Assembly (NCBI RefSeq): GCF_900302455.1 | Contig: NZ_ONZG01000015.1 | Location: forward strand, 40,293 to 104,292 | Direction: 5' to 3' | Length of the DNA stretch: 64,000 nucleotides | From: Falsiruegeria mediterranea M17 | GTDB lineage: Bacteria; Pseudomonadota; Alphaproteobacteria; Rhodobacterales; Rhodobacteraceae | Part shown: in pieces, positions 35,390 to 44,304 of the stretch | How the letters are laid out: each line of letters starts with the position of its first letter | Numbering within the stretch: the first letter of the stretch is position 1 | Translations under genes and position numbers: made by a program | The notes under the pieces: generated by a model | What the model was told of the DNA's origin: nothing | The model's database searches: none | What the model saw: the letters and a program-made list of their open reading frames with translations, nothing else

Positions 35390-36188
35390 CATGTCTGCCG
35401 AAACCGAGTCACCTCTCCTTTCTGAACTGGAGCGCCCTGCGGCGCGCGCGCTGAATGCGCGCGGCCAGGGTCAGGCCTTTCTGGTCTGCGAACACGCCAG
35501 CCGTTTCATCCCTAACAGCCTGAATGGTCTGGGGCTGAGCGATGAGGCTGCGCGCTCTCATGCGGCCTGGGATATTGGCGCGTTGGAGTTGTCGGTCGAG
35601 CTAATGGGCGCGCTGGATGCGCCGCTGGTGCATTCCCGCGTCAGCCGTCTGGTCTATGACTGCAACCGCCCCCCATCTGCGCCCGATGCCGTCCCTGCCA
35701 AGAGCGAACGGTTCGAGGTTCCGGGCAATGTCGACCTGACGCATGCACACCGCACGTCCCGTGTCGCGGAAGTCTATGAACCGTTCCGCGACCTGCTGAG
35801 CCGGACGCTGGACGCCCGCCCCACACCGTCCGTGATGATCACCATTCACAGCTTCACGCCGATCTATCGCGGCCAGCCGCGCACGGTCGAACTGGGTATC
35901 CTGCATGACTCGGATGACCGCGCCGCGCAGTTGTTGTTGGAGGCGGCGCAAGGCAGCGGGCTCGATACCGCACTCAACGAGCCCTACTCGGCCACCGATG
36001 GTGTCACACACACGTTACGCGAGCATGCCTTAAAGCGCGGATTGCCCAACGTGATGATCGAAGTGCGCAATGACCTGATCAACTCGCCTGAGGGCGTGAA
36101 CCGTATCTCGGGCCTGCTGGCGCCGATGCTGGCACAGGTGGTCGACCAATTGACCGCCTTGGAAAAGACTGGGGAGGCCCCGACATGA
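35382..36188 (+). CDS. N-formylglutamate amidohydrolase-family (HutG-like) protein
   Basis: The 268-residue protein matches the N-formylglutamate amidohydrolase family: FLVCEHASRFIPNSLNGLGL, SRLVYDCNRPPSAPDA, MITIHSFTPIYRGQPR, and LREHALKRGLPNVMIEVRNDLI. These zinc-type hydrolases cleave N-formylglutamate in histidine breakdown, but no other hut gene is present. It is the first gene of an operon with a TRAP transporter and a glutamate-ligase-like protein, so a different N-acyl or gamma-glutamyl substrate is plausible. The ATG at 35391 is an alternative start; neither has a clear ribosome site. It overlaps the next gene by four bases. Confidence 0.8.
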   Translation: MLHMSAETESPLLSELERPAARALNARGQGQAFLVCEHASRFIPNSLNGLGLSDEAARSHAAWDIGALELSVELMGALDAPLVHSRVSRLVYDCNRPPSAPDAVPAKSERFEVPGNVDLTHAHRTSRVAEVYEPFRDLLSRTLDARPTPSVMITIHSFTPIYRGQPRTVELGILHDSDDRAAQLLLEAAQGSGLDTALNEPYSATDGVTHTLREHALKRGLPNVMIEVRNDLINSPEGVNRISGLLAPMLAQVVDQLTALEKTGEAPT

Positions 36189-36703
36189 CCCTCGCACGGC
36201 GCTACATCGCCTGGATCGACGGGATGAACCGGCTGATCGGCCGCGTGGTGATGTACGGCATCTTCGTGATGATGGGCATTCTGCTCTGGTCGTCGATCTC
36301 GAAAACCTTCTTCCTCCCTTCGCTCTGGACGCTGGAAATGGCGCAGTTTGCCATGGTCGCCTATTACATTCTGGGCGGGCCGTATTCGATCCAGATGGGG
36401 TCCAACGTGCGCATGGACCTGCTTTATGGCGAATGGTCGGTCAAACGACAGGCCAGGACCGATGCCCTGACGGTGTTGTTCCTGATCGTCTACCTCTGCG
36501 TCATGCTCTATGGCGGCTATGACAGCCTTAGCTACTCGTTCCAATACGGCGAGCGTAGCCCCACGGCCTGGCGTCCCTATCTGTGGCCCATCAAGACCAT
36601 CATGTGCGTTGGTCTGTTCCTGATGCTGCTGCAAGCCATTTCCGAACTTCTAAAAGACATCCTGCGTATCCGCGGAGAAGACATTCCGAAGGAGACCATT
36701 TGA
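36185..36703 (+). CDS. TRAP transporter small permease (DctQ)
   Basis: The 172-residue protein has four membrane helices and the DctQ pattern: W-x-LEMAQFAMVAYYILGGPYSIQMGSNVRMDLLYG. It forms the small membrane subunit of a tripartite ATP-independent periplasmic transporter with the following DctM and DctP. It overlaps the genes on both sides (ATGA with the amidohydrolase, TGATG with dctM). Confidence 0.88.
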   Translation: MTLARRYIAWIDGMNRLIGRVVMYGIFVMMGILLWSSISKTFFLPSLWTLEMAQFAMVAYYILGGPYSIQMGSNVRMDLLYGEWSVKRQARTDALTVLFLIVYLCVMLYGGYDSLSYSFQYGERSPTAWRPYLWPIKTIMCVGLFLMLLQAISELLKDILRIRGEDIPKETI

Positions 36704-38028
36704 TGTCCTATGAGTTGATCGCAATCCTCATGTTCTCGACCATGATGCTGATGCTGCTGACCGGCCAGCGCGTGTTCGGGGCCATCGGGTTTGTGGCTGT
36801 CATGGCCTCGCTCCTGCTGTGGGGCGATCGGGGCGGCTATGATCTGGGCTTTTCGGCGGCGATGAAGCTGATGAAGTGGTATCCGCTGCTGACCCTGCCG
36901 ATGTTCATTTTCATGGGCTACGTGCTGTCAGAAAGCAAGATCGCCGACGACCTCTACAAGATGTTCCACGTCTGGATGGGCGGCCTGAACGGCGGTCTGG
37001 CGATTGGCACCATCGGATTGATGGTCCTGATTTCGGCCATGAACGGACTTTCGGTGGCAGGTATGGCGATTGGCTCGACCATCGCCCTGCCCGAATTGCT
37101 CAAACGCGGCTACGACAAGAAGATGGTGACGGGGGTGATCCAGGCCGGATCAAGTCTGGGCATTCTTGTGCCACCCTCGGTCGTTCTGGTGCTCTATGCG
37201 ATGATCGCGCGCCAACCGGTGGGGCAGCTTTGGCTCGCTGGCGTGATCCCCGGCCTGATGATGGCGTCGATGTTCATCCTCTATATCGTGATCCGCTGTA
37301 AGGTGAACCCGGCGCTCGGGCCCGCCCTGTCGAAAGAAGATCGCGATGTGCCAATGGCGGAAAAGATGCGCCTGTTGCGCGCCGGTCTGCTGCCGCTGGG
37401 GATCTTTGCGGCGATGATGGTGCCCTTTGTGAACGGCTGGACCTCGCTGGTCGAAAGCTCGGCCATTGGCGCGCTGGCCGCCTTTGCTGCCGCCGTCCTC
37501 AAGGGTCGCATGACGCGTGACGTCTTCGAAAACTCTGTCCGCAACACTCTGGGCATTTCCTGCATGTTCATGTGGATTATCCTCGCCGCTCTGGCCTTTG
37601 GCGCAGTGTTCGACGGTCTGGGCGCGGTCAAGGCGATCGAGGGCGTGTTCACCGAACGTCTTGGCCTCAGCCCCTGGATGATCCTTATCCTGATGCAGCT
37701 GAGCTTTATCCTGATGGGCACATTCCTGGACGACACGGCTATGCTGGTCATCGTTGCCCCGCTTTATGTGCCGCTGGTGGGCGCGCTTGGGTTCGACCTG
37801 ATCTGGTACGGCGTGCTCTACACGATCACCACCCAGATCGCCTATATGACCCCGCCGTTTGGCTATAACCTGTTCCTGATGCGCGCCATGGCCCCGCCCG
37901 AGGTGACCCTGCGCGACATCTACGGCTCGATCCTGCCCTTTGTGCTGGTGATGACCTTGGCGCTCGCGACCATCATGACCTTCCCGCAGATCGCGCTGTG
38001 GCTGCCAGACTACGTTTACAACAACTGA
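36703..38028 (+). CDS. TRAP transporter large permease (DctM)
   Basis: The 441-residue membrane protein has about eleven to twelve helices and DctM signatures: MFIFMGYVLSESKIADDLYKMFHVWMG, NGLSVAGMAIGSTIALPEL, GVIQAGSSLGILVPPSVVLVLYAMIA, MGTFLDDTAMLVIVAPLYVPLV and MTPPFGYNLFLMRA. It is the sodium-driven translocation subunit. The ATG at 36703 shares TGATG with dctQ and follows AAGGAG; the longer frame upstream lies inside dctQ. Confidence 0.9.
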   Translation: MSYELIAILMFSTMMLMLLTGQRVFGAIGFVAVMASLLLWGDRGGYDLGFSAAMKLMKWYPLLTLPMFIFMGYVLSESKIADDLYKMFHVWMGGLNGGLAIGTIGLMVLISAMNGLSVAGMAIGSTIALPELLKRGYDKKMVTGVIQAGSSLGILVPPSVVLVLYAMIARQPVGQLWLAGVIPGLMMASMFILYIVIRCKVNPALGPALSKEDRDVPMAEKMRLLRAGLLPLGIFAAMMVPFVNGWTSLVESSAIGALAAFAAAVLKGRMTRDVFENSVRNTLGISCMFMWIILAALAFGAVFDGLGAVKAIEGVFTERLGLSPWMILILMQLSFILMGTFLDDTAMLVIVAPLYVPLVGALGFDLIWYGVLYTITTQIAYMTPPFGYNLFLMRAMAPPEVTLRDIYGSILPFVLVMTLALATIMTFPQIALWLPDYVYNN

Positions 38029-38084
38029 CCCTGGACCCTACCGGGGCACCTGAACCGACCAACAACAACCATGGGAGAGTACCA

Positions 38085-39119
38085 ATGACGACAAGACGCA
38101 AGTTTTTAACCACCGCCGCCGTCGGCACCGCCGCGGCCCCTCTGGCCACCCCGGCGCTTGCACAGTCCACCATCAAATGGCGGATGCAGACCTATGCGGG
38201 CGCAGCTCTGGCGGCTCACGTGATCGACCCGGCGATCGAGATGTTCAACAAGATCGCTGGCGACCGTATGCAGATTGAACTGTTCTATGCCGATCAGCTG
38301 GTCCCCACCGGGGAGCTGTTCCGCGCCATGCAGCGCGGCACCATCGATGCGGTGCAGTCGGACGACGACTCGATGGCTTCACCCACCGAAGTCACTGTTT
38401 TTGGCGGCTACTTCCCCTTCGCCTCGCGCTACTCGCTGGATGTACCGGTGCTGTTCAACCAGTACGGCTTGAATGAGATCTGGGACGCGGAATACTCCAA
38501 GGTCGGCGTCAAGCACATCAGCGCAGGCTCCTGGGATCCCTGCCACTTTGCCACCAAGGACCCGATCCGCAGCCTCGCAGACCTCAAGGGCAAGCGCGTC
38601 TTCACCTTCCCCACAGCGGGCCGCTTCCTGGCACAGTTCGGCGTCGTACCGGTCACCTTGCCGTGGGAGGACATCGAAGTTGCGGTCCAGACCGGCGAGC
38701 TGGACGGCATCGCATGGTCGGGCATCACCGAGGACTACACCGTGGGTTGGGCAGATGTGACCAACTACTTCCTGACCAACAACATCTCGGGCGCCTGGGC
38801 CGGATCGTTCTTTGCCAACATGGACCGTTGGAACGAACTGCCTGAAGACCTGCAAACCTTGTTCCGCGTCTGCTGTGACCAGTCGCACTATTACCGCCAG
38901 TGGTGGTATTGGGGTGGCGAGGCCAAGCTGCGCGTCCACGGACCGAAGATGGAGCTGACCTCGATCCCTGACGAAGAATGGTCAACGGTCGAAGCCGCCG
39001 CGCGCGTCTTCTGGGACGAGATCGCCGCCGAGTCCGAGACCAAGGCTAAGGTTGTCGAGATCTTCAAACAGTACAACGCGGACATGGAAAAGGCAGGTCG
39101 CCCCTACCGCTACGGCTGA
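38085..39119 (+). CDS. TRAP transporter substrate-binding protein (DctP), twin-arginine signal
   Basis: The 344-residue protein opens with a twin-arginine-type signal (MTTRRKFLTTAAVGTAAAPLATPALA-Q), then a DctP periplasmic domain (IKWRMQTYAGAALAAHVIDPAIEMFNKIAGDRMQIELFYADQLVPTGELFRAMQRGTIDAVQ). The W-R-M and aromatic-rich body recall the oxoacid-binding TakP branch, but the ligand cannot be inferred. GGGAGAG precedes the ATG. It supplies solute to the DctQM encoded upstream and sits before the ligase gene in the same operon. Confidence 0.88.
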   Translation: MTTRRKFLTTAAVGTAAAPLATPALAQSTIKWRMQTYAGAALAAHVIDPAIEMFNKIAGDRMQIELFYADQLVPTGELFRAMQRGTIDAVQSDDDSMASPTEVTVFGGYFPFASRYSLDVPVLFNQYGLNEIWDAEYSKVGVKHISAGSWDPCHFATKDPIRSLADLKGKRVFTFPTAGRFLAQFGVVPVTLPWEDIEVAVQTGELDGIAWSGITEDYTVGWADVTNYFLTNNISGAWAGSFFANMDRWNELPEDLQTLFRVCCDQSHYYRQWWYWGGEAKLRVHGPKMELTSIPDEEWSTVEAAARVFWDEIAAESETKAKVVEIFKQYNADMEKAGRPYRYG

Positions 39120-39216
39120 TATTAAACATGTCTGGTCCGCTGAGCGCGGGCCAGACACCCCATACTGAACATTACCGGGTCATTCAAACGACCCGCGACC
39201 ACAGAAAAGGTGCGTC

Positions 39217-40572
39217 ATGCTGACATTCGAAACCCTCAAGGAACAAGCCGCCTCGGGCGAGGTGGATACGGTTCTGGTGTGCTTGGTGGACATGCAGGGC
39301 CGCCTGATGGGCAAACGTTTTCACGTACAGAACTTCCTCGACAGTGCCTATGAGGAAACCCATTGCTGCAACTACCTGCTGGCCACCGACCTGGAGATGG
39401 CCACCCCTGACGGATACAAGGCCACCAGTTGGGAAGCAGGTTATGGCGACTATGTGATGAAGCCCGACCTTTCCACCCTGCGTCCGATGCCCTGGCTCGA
39501 AGGCACCGTGATGGTGCTCTCCGATGTGCTCGATCACCACACACACGAGCCTGTGCCCCATTCACCCCGCCAGATCCTGCAGGCACAGATCGCCCGCGCC
39601 GAAGCCATGGGCTTGACGCCGATGATGGCGACCGAGCTGGAGTTCTTCCTGTTCGACCGCACCTTTGACGAAATCCGCGCAGGTGATTTCAGGGATCTGA
39701 CGCCAATCTCTGGCTACAACGAAGATTACCACATCTTGCAGACCAGCAAGGAAGAGCATGTGATGCGGCCGATCCGCAATCACCTCTATGCTGCTGGAAT
39801 TCCCGTAGAAAACACCAAAGGCGAAGCCGAGGCCGGGCAGGAAGAGCTCAACATCCGCTACTCCGACGCGCTGGCCTGCGCCGACAATCACACCATTGCC
39901 AAACATGCGACCAAAGAGATCGCGCATTTCCACGGCCACGCGGCGTCCTTCCTGCCGAAATGGCACCACGACAGGGTTGGCTCGGCCAGCCATGTACACC
40001 TGTCCCTTTGGCGCGATGGCAATCCCGAATTCTACGACGCCGACGCCCCCCATGGGTTAAGCGAATTAGGCCGACAGTTCTGTGCGGGCATGATCAAATA
40101 CGCCCCCGACTACACCTTCTTCCTCGCGCCCTACGTCAACAGCTACAAACGCTTCATGAAGGGCACATTCGCGCCCACCAAGACCGTCTGGTCGGTGGAC
40201 AATCGCACCGCCGGTTTCCGCATGTGCGGCGAAGGCACCAAGGGTGTGCGCATGGAATGCCGGATCGGTGGCTCGGACCTGAACCCCTATCTGGCTCAGG
40301 CCGCCCTGCTGGCCGCCGGTTTGAAAGGGATCGAAGAGAAACTGGAGCTGGCACCGCCAACGGCGGGTGATCTGTATGAAGACAGCGATGCCCGTGAAAT
40401 CCCCCGCACGCTGCGCGATGCGGTGGAAACACTGCGTGCCTCGACCATGCTGCGTGAGGCGATGGGGGATTGGGCAGTGGATCACTACACCCGCTGCGCC
40501 GATTGGGAGCAGGAAGAGTTCGACCGCGTGGTAACCGATTGGGAAATCGCGCGCGGGTTCGAAAAGGCTTGA
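39217..40572 (+). CDS. Glutamine synthetase-family ligase (gamma-glutamyl-amine synthetase type)
   Basis: The 451-residue protein belongs to the short GS family (GlnA3/PuuA/GlnT-type), with D-M-Q-G-R-L-M-G-K-R near the N-terminus, TELEFFLFD and GEAEAGQEELNI metal and glutamate-site segments, NHTIAKHATKEIAHFHGHAASFLPKW, and FRMCGEGTKGVRMECRIGGSDLNPYL. Such proteins usually join glutamate to an amine rather than to ammonia. With aldehyde and alcohol dehydrogenases next to it and an amidohydrolase upstream, a gamma-glutamylation route for an amine or amino alcohol is the best hypothesis. Regulatory nitrogen-metabolism GS is unlikely. Confidence 0.85.
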   Translation: MLTFETLKEQAASGEVDTVLVCLVDMQGRLMGKRFHVQNFLDSAYEETHCCNYLLATDLEMATPDGYKATSWEAGYGDYVMKPDLSTLRPMPWLEGTVMVLSDVLDHHTHEPVPHSPRQILQAQIARAEAMGLTPMMATELEFFLFDRTFDEIRAGDFRDLTPISGYNEDYHILQTSKEEHVMRPIRNHLYAAGIPVENTKGEAEAGQEELNIRYSDALACADNHTIAKHATKEIAHFHGHAASFLPKWHHDRVGSASHVHLSLWRDGNPEFYDADAPHGLSELGRQFCAGMIKYAPDYTFFLAPYVNSYKRFMKGTFAPTKTVWSVDNRTAGFRMCGEGTKGVRMECRIGGSDLNPYLAQAALLAAGLKGIEEKLELAPPTAGDLYEDSDAREIPRTLRDAVETLRASTMLREAMGDWAVDHYTRCADWEQEEFDRVVTDWEIARGFEKA

Positions 40573-40662
40573 TATGTCGGACTGGGGCGCTGCCCCAGAC
40601 CCCGGAGTATTTTTGAAAAGATGAAGTCAGGGACGTTGGTGCCCCTTAGTTGGAGTTCAGTG

Positions 40663-42039
40663 ATGACTGGAACCGTTCAATGTATCTCACCGATTGATAG
40701 ATCGGTGTATCTGGAGCGGCCCTTGGCCAGCCCGTCGGAAGCTTTGGCTGCCGCAGCCCGCGCCAAGGCCGCGCAAAGAGAGTGGGCCGCGCGTCCCTTG
40801 GCCGAGCGGATTGCTCTGGTCCAGGCCGCTGTGGCCGAGGTGGGCAAGACCACTGACCGCATGGCGGTCGAGCTGGCCCATCAGATGGGTCGCCCCGTGC
40901 GCTATGGTGGCGAGTTTGGCGGCTTTAACGAGCGCGCCAGCCACATGGCCGAGATCGCCGAAAGCGCGCTGGCGCCGATTGTGGTCGAAGACAGCGACGC
41001 ATTCCTGCGCAAGATCGAACGCGAGGCGCATGGCGTCGTGCTGGTCGTGGCGCCCTGGAACTATCCCTACATGACCGCGATCAACACCGTGGCCCCTGCC
41101 CTCATTGCAGGCAACACCGTGCTCTTGAAACATGCAGCGCAAACTCTGCAGGTGGGTGAGCGGATGGCTGAGGCATTCCTTGCCGCAGGTGTGCCCCAGG
41201 ACGTGTTCCAGAACCTGTTCCTGAACCACGACACAACGGCTGAGCTGATCTCGGGCCGCCATGTAAATTTTGTGAACTTCACCGGCTCGGTGCGCGGTGG
41301 TCAGGCGATGGAACGGGCCGCCGCTGGCACCTTTACCCCAGTTTCTACCGAGCTGGGTGGCAAAGACCCCGGCTATGTCCGCGCGGACGCCGATTTGGAC
41401 GCTGCCGTTGATACACTGATCGACGGGGCCATGTTCAACTCGGGCCAGTGCTGTTGCGGGATCGAGCGCATCTATGTCCACGAGAGCCTTTATGACGCCT
41501 TTGTTGAAAAGGCCGTGGCACTGGTAAAGACCTATAAGCTGGGCAACCCGCTGGAAGCCGAGACCACCATGGGTCCGATGGCACACGTCCGCTTTGCGCA
41601 AGAGGTCCGCGCGCAGATCGCCGAGGCCGTCGAGGCAGGCGCCGTGGCACATATCGAGACGATGGAGGCCGACGATGGCGGTGCCTACCTCACGCCGCAG
41701 ATCCTGACCAATGTCACTCACGACATGCGCGTCATGCGGGACGAGAGCTTTGGCCCCGTTGTGGGGATCATGAAGGTGTCAAACGACGAAGAGGCCATCG
41801 CTCTTATGAACGACAGCCAGTTCGGCCTCACCGCCTCGATCTGGACTGCCGACACAGACAAGGCCGACGAGATCGGTGAGCAGTTGGAAACTGGCACCGT
41901 CTTCATGAACCGCTGCGATTACCTGGACCCGGCGCTCTGCTGGACCGGATGCAAAGACACCGGGCGCGGTGCAGGCTTGTCCGTCTTGGGCTTTCATGCT
42001 CTGACGCGTCCCAAATCCTACCACCTGAAAAAGGGCTGA
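40663..42039 (+). CDS. Aldehyde dehydrogenase, NAD(P)-dependent
   Basis: The 458-residue protein is a typical ALDH: VVAPWNYPYMTAINTVAPALIAGNTVLLKHA, FTGSVRGGQAM, catalytic glutamate in TELGGKDPGYV, catalytic cysteine in FNSGQCCCGIERIYVHESLYD, and DESFGPVVGIMKV. It converts an aldehyde to a carboxylate. The start at 40663 (MTGTVQCISPIDR) follows GGAG with seven bases; an upstream ATG at 40621 lacks a site. It is four bases from the Fe-ADH, its probable aldehyde source. Confidence 0.92.
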   Translation: MTGTVQCISPIDRSVYLERPLASPSEALAAAARAKAAQREWAARPLAERIALVQAAVAEVGKTTDRMAVELAHQMGRPVRYGGEFGGFNERASHMAEIAESALAPIVVEDSDAFLRKIEREAHGVVLVVAPWNYPYMTAINTVAPALIAGNTVLLKHAAQTLQVGERMAEAFLAAGVPQDVFQNLFLNHDTTAELISGRHVNFVNFTGSVRGGQAMERAAAGTFTPVSTELGGKDPGYVRADADLDAAVDTLIDGAMFNSGQCCCGIERIYVHESLYDAFVEKAVALVKTYKLGNPLEAETTMGPMAHVRFAQEVRAQIAEAVEAGAVAHIETMEADDGGAYLTPQILTNVTHDMRVMRDESFGPVVGIMKVSNDEEAIALMNDSQFGLTASIWTADTDKADEIGEQLETGTVFMNRCDYLDPALCWTGCKDTGRGAGLSVLGFHALTRPKSYHLKKG

Positions 42040-42043
42040 TCTG

Positions 42044-43189
42044 ATGAACCTTGTTGGCAACTGGTCCTACCCCACCGCCATCCGCTTTGGCGCGGGCCGC
42101 ATTTCTGAAATCGCCGACGCCTGCGCGGCGGCTGGCATCACCAAGCCTTTGTTGGTGACCGACAAAGGCCTGGCCGATCTGCCGATCACGCAGGCGACGC
42201 TCGACCTGTTGGAGGCGGCTGGCCTGGGGCGCGCGATCTTTTCGGACGTTGACCCGAACCCGAACGAGAAAAACGTCGAGGCCGGGCTGGCCGTCTACCG
42301 CGAGGGTGGCTTTGACGGGGTGATCGCCTTTGGCGGCGGTTCTGGCCTCGATCTGGGCAAAACGCTGGCCTTCATGGCCGGTCAAACCCGTCCCCTGTGG
42401 GATTTCGAAGACATCGGCGATTGGTGGACCCGCGCCGATCCGGCGGGCATCCACCCGATCGTGGCCGTGCCCACCACTGCTGGCACAGGATCAGAGGTGG
42501 GGCGCGCGGGCGTCATCACCAACTCGGTCACCCACGAAAAGAAAATCATCTTCCACCCGCTGATGCTGCCCAAGGTGGTGATCTGCGACCCGGAATTGAC
42601 CGTGGGGATGCCCAAATTCATCACCGCAGGCACCGGTCTGGATGCTTTTGCCCATTGTGTCGAGGCCTTCTGTTCACCGCACTATCACCCCATGTCTCAG
42701 GGCATGGCGCTAGAGGGCATGCGCCTGGTCAAGGACTATCTGCCGCGCGCCTATGCCGATGGCAACGACCTTGAGGCGCGCGCGCATATGATGTCGGCCG
42801 CTGCCATGGGGGCGACCGCGTTCCAAAAGGGTTTGGGTGCGATCCACGCCCTGTCGCACCCCATCGGCGCGCATCACCACACCCACCACGGCACCACCAA
42901 CGCCGTCTGCATGCCTGCCGTTTTGCAGTTCAATCGCCCTGCCGCCGAGGGTGTTTTGACCCAGGCCGCCGCCTATCTGGGCATCGAAGGTGGATTTGAC
43001 GGATTTGCAGCTTACGTTGACAACCTGAACGAGAGCCTTGGCATCCCCAAGACACTGACCGTACTGGGTGTTTCCAACCCTGATCTGGACGCTCTGGTGC
43101 GGGATGCGCTGAACGATCCATCGACGGGCGGCAACCCCGTTGAGATGACGACGGAGAACACCAGAGCGTTGTTCGAAGCGATCCTCTGA
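42044..43189 (+). CDS. Iron-containing alcohol dehydrogenase
   Basis: The 381-residue protein is a group III alcohol dehydrogenase: GGGSGLDLGKTLAFM for NAD binding, TTAGTGSEVGRAGVIT, and the metal histidines in GLDAFAHCVEAFCSPHYHPMSQGMA and GAIHALSHPIGAHHHTHHGTTNAVCMPAVLQFN. Predicted to oxidise an alcohol, perhaps of a gamma-glutamyl amino alcohol, to the aldehyde used by the neighbouring ALDH. It is the last gene of the operon; a strong terminator follows. Confidence 0.92.
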   Translation: MNLVGNWSYPTAIRFGAGRISEIADACAAAGITKPLLVTDKGLADLPITQATLDLLEAAGLGRAIFSDVDPNPNEKNVEAGLAVYREGGFDGVIAFGGGSGLDLGKTLAFMAGQTRPLWDFEDIGDWWTRADPAGIHPIVAVPTTAGTGSEVGRAGVITNSVTHEKKIIFHPLMLPKVVICDPELTVGMPKFITAGTGLDAFAHCVEAFCSPHYHPMSQGMALEGMRLVKDYLPRAYADGNDLEARAHMMSAAAMGATAFQKGLGAIHALSHPIGAHHHTHHGTTNAVCMPAVLQFNRPAAEGVLTQAAAYLGIEGGFDGFAAYVDNLNESLGIPKTLTVLGVSNPDLDALVRDALNDPSTGGNPVEMTTENTRALFEAIL

Positions 43190-43216
43190 GGCGCTTAGTC
43201 GCTTGGAAACAAGCTT

Positions 43217-43253
43217 ACGGCCCCAACCCTTATTGGTTGGGGCCGTTTTTTTT
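43217..43253 (+). terminator. Rho-independent terminator of the RpiR-linked operon
   Basis: ACGGCCCCAACC (43217-43228) pairs perfectly with GGTTGGGGCCGT (43235-43246) around a six-base loop, followed by eight T. It lies 27 bases after the Fe-ADH stop. Confidence 0.92.
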
Positions 43254-43414
43254 GTGCAAGAACCACCAGGCACTAAGTTACGTGCGGCGGCTGTGCTCGC
43301 GCCGCAACAACATCACCATTTTACCGCTGGGGCTGTATCGCCCTTGGATCAATGTGATAGCTGGTAGGAAAATGCGCTAAAGCGCGAAAAACATAACATA
43401 ATTGGAGCAGGTCC

Positions 43415-44134
43415 ATGAGAACTTTGACATTGGCAGCCCTCGGGCTGACCATCGCGTTCGCGCAATCCACAACAGCCGCCGAACTGGTTGGTGGCTATGT
43501 CGATGTGGGCTATTCCGCGTTCACCGACAACACCCGCGTATCCAAACGCTCTCTCGCGGGATCTGGCGAAGTTGCCTTTACCCGTGCCTTTGGCTTGCAA
43601 GCGGATCTTGGTGTTCACGATCTGAATGCGATCAGCGAAGTGGGGACCAACGTGACCCTGCACGGTAATTTCCACGTGGGCGAATTTACGTCGCTGGGCG
43701 TTTTTGCAGGTCGGGACGACCTCAACAACCAGGGCGTGAACTTCTACGGCGTCGAAGCCGGTCACGAGGCGGGCCGTGTCCAGTTCGAAGGCTATGCATC
43801 CATCGCTGATGCGGCCGGAAACAACGGCAGCAACGGAACCCTCGCCGGTCTGCAAATCCGGGGCAACATCAACGAAGCCTGGCGCCTGAAAGCCAACATT
43901 GATTACATCGATGCGCGTAATGGTGTGGACGCCACACGCTATAGTGTCGGGACCGATTACAACTTTGGCGAAGGGGGCGCGTTCTACGCCGAAGTCGGCG
44001 GTTTTGACGCCAACGCGGGACCCGTGGGCGCCAACGAAACTTTTGTCGGCTTTGGTTTGCGCTACAACCTGGGCGCCAAACGCGGCACCACTTTTGGCCG
44101 CCGTGGTTTCTTGGACAAGATGCCGGGTCTCTGA
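43415..44134 (+). CDS. Outer-membrane beta-barrel protein, first of a tandem pair
   Basis: The 239-residue protein has a signal peptide (MRTLTLAALGLTIAFAQSTTAA-E) and alternating-pattern beta strands typical of small outer-membrane barrels (LVGGYVDVGYSAF, GLQADLGVH, GEFTSLGVFAG). After the last strand (TFVGFGLRYNLG) it ends in a conserved tail, RGTTFGRRGFLDKMPGL, shared with the next gene. GGAGCAGG precedes the ATG. It resembles a porin or lipid-A-related barrel in size, but no family is certain. Confidence 0.7.
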   Translation: MRTLTLAALGLTIAFAQSTTAAELVGGYVDVGYSAFTDNTRVSKRSLAGSGEVAFTRAFGLQADLGVHDLNAISEVGTNVTLHGNFHVGEFTSLGVFAGRDDLNNQGVNFYGVEAGHEAGRVQFEGYASIADAAGNNGSNGTLAGLQIRGNINEAWRLKANIDYIDARNGVDATRYSVGTDYNFGEGGAFYAEVGGFDANAGPVGANETFVGFGLRYNLGAKRGTTFGRRGFLDKMPGL

Positions 44135-44145
44135 TCCATCTTCAG

Positions 44146-44171
44146 CGTCGGCGCCCCAGATGGCGCCGACG
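44146..44171 (+). terminator. Hairpin after the first barrel gene
   Basis: CGTCGGCGCC (44146-44155) and GGCGCCGACG (44162-44171) form a perfect 10-bp stem with a six-base loop, 12 bases after the stop. The downstream bases are only weakly T-rich. Confidence 0.6.
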
Positions 44172-44304
44172 ATTCCTTCATTGCCTTTAATACTTTACCT
44201 GATTCGCTCCATGCATTAGATTGTGCCTATCAGAGCGCGCAAAGCGCCGTGCAGAGATGCACACAGGCAAACCCGTGCACAGCACGAGGCAAAGGAGCAG
44301 AACA

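Noticed and set aside
35382..36188. Histidine-utilisation (hut) operon
   Set aside because: Only a HutG-like gene is present; neighbours are TRAP, ligase and dehydrogenase genes, so a hut role is not supported.
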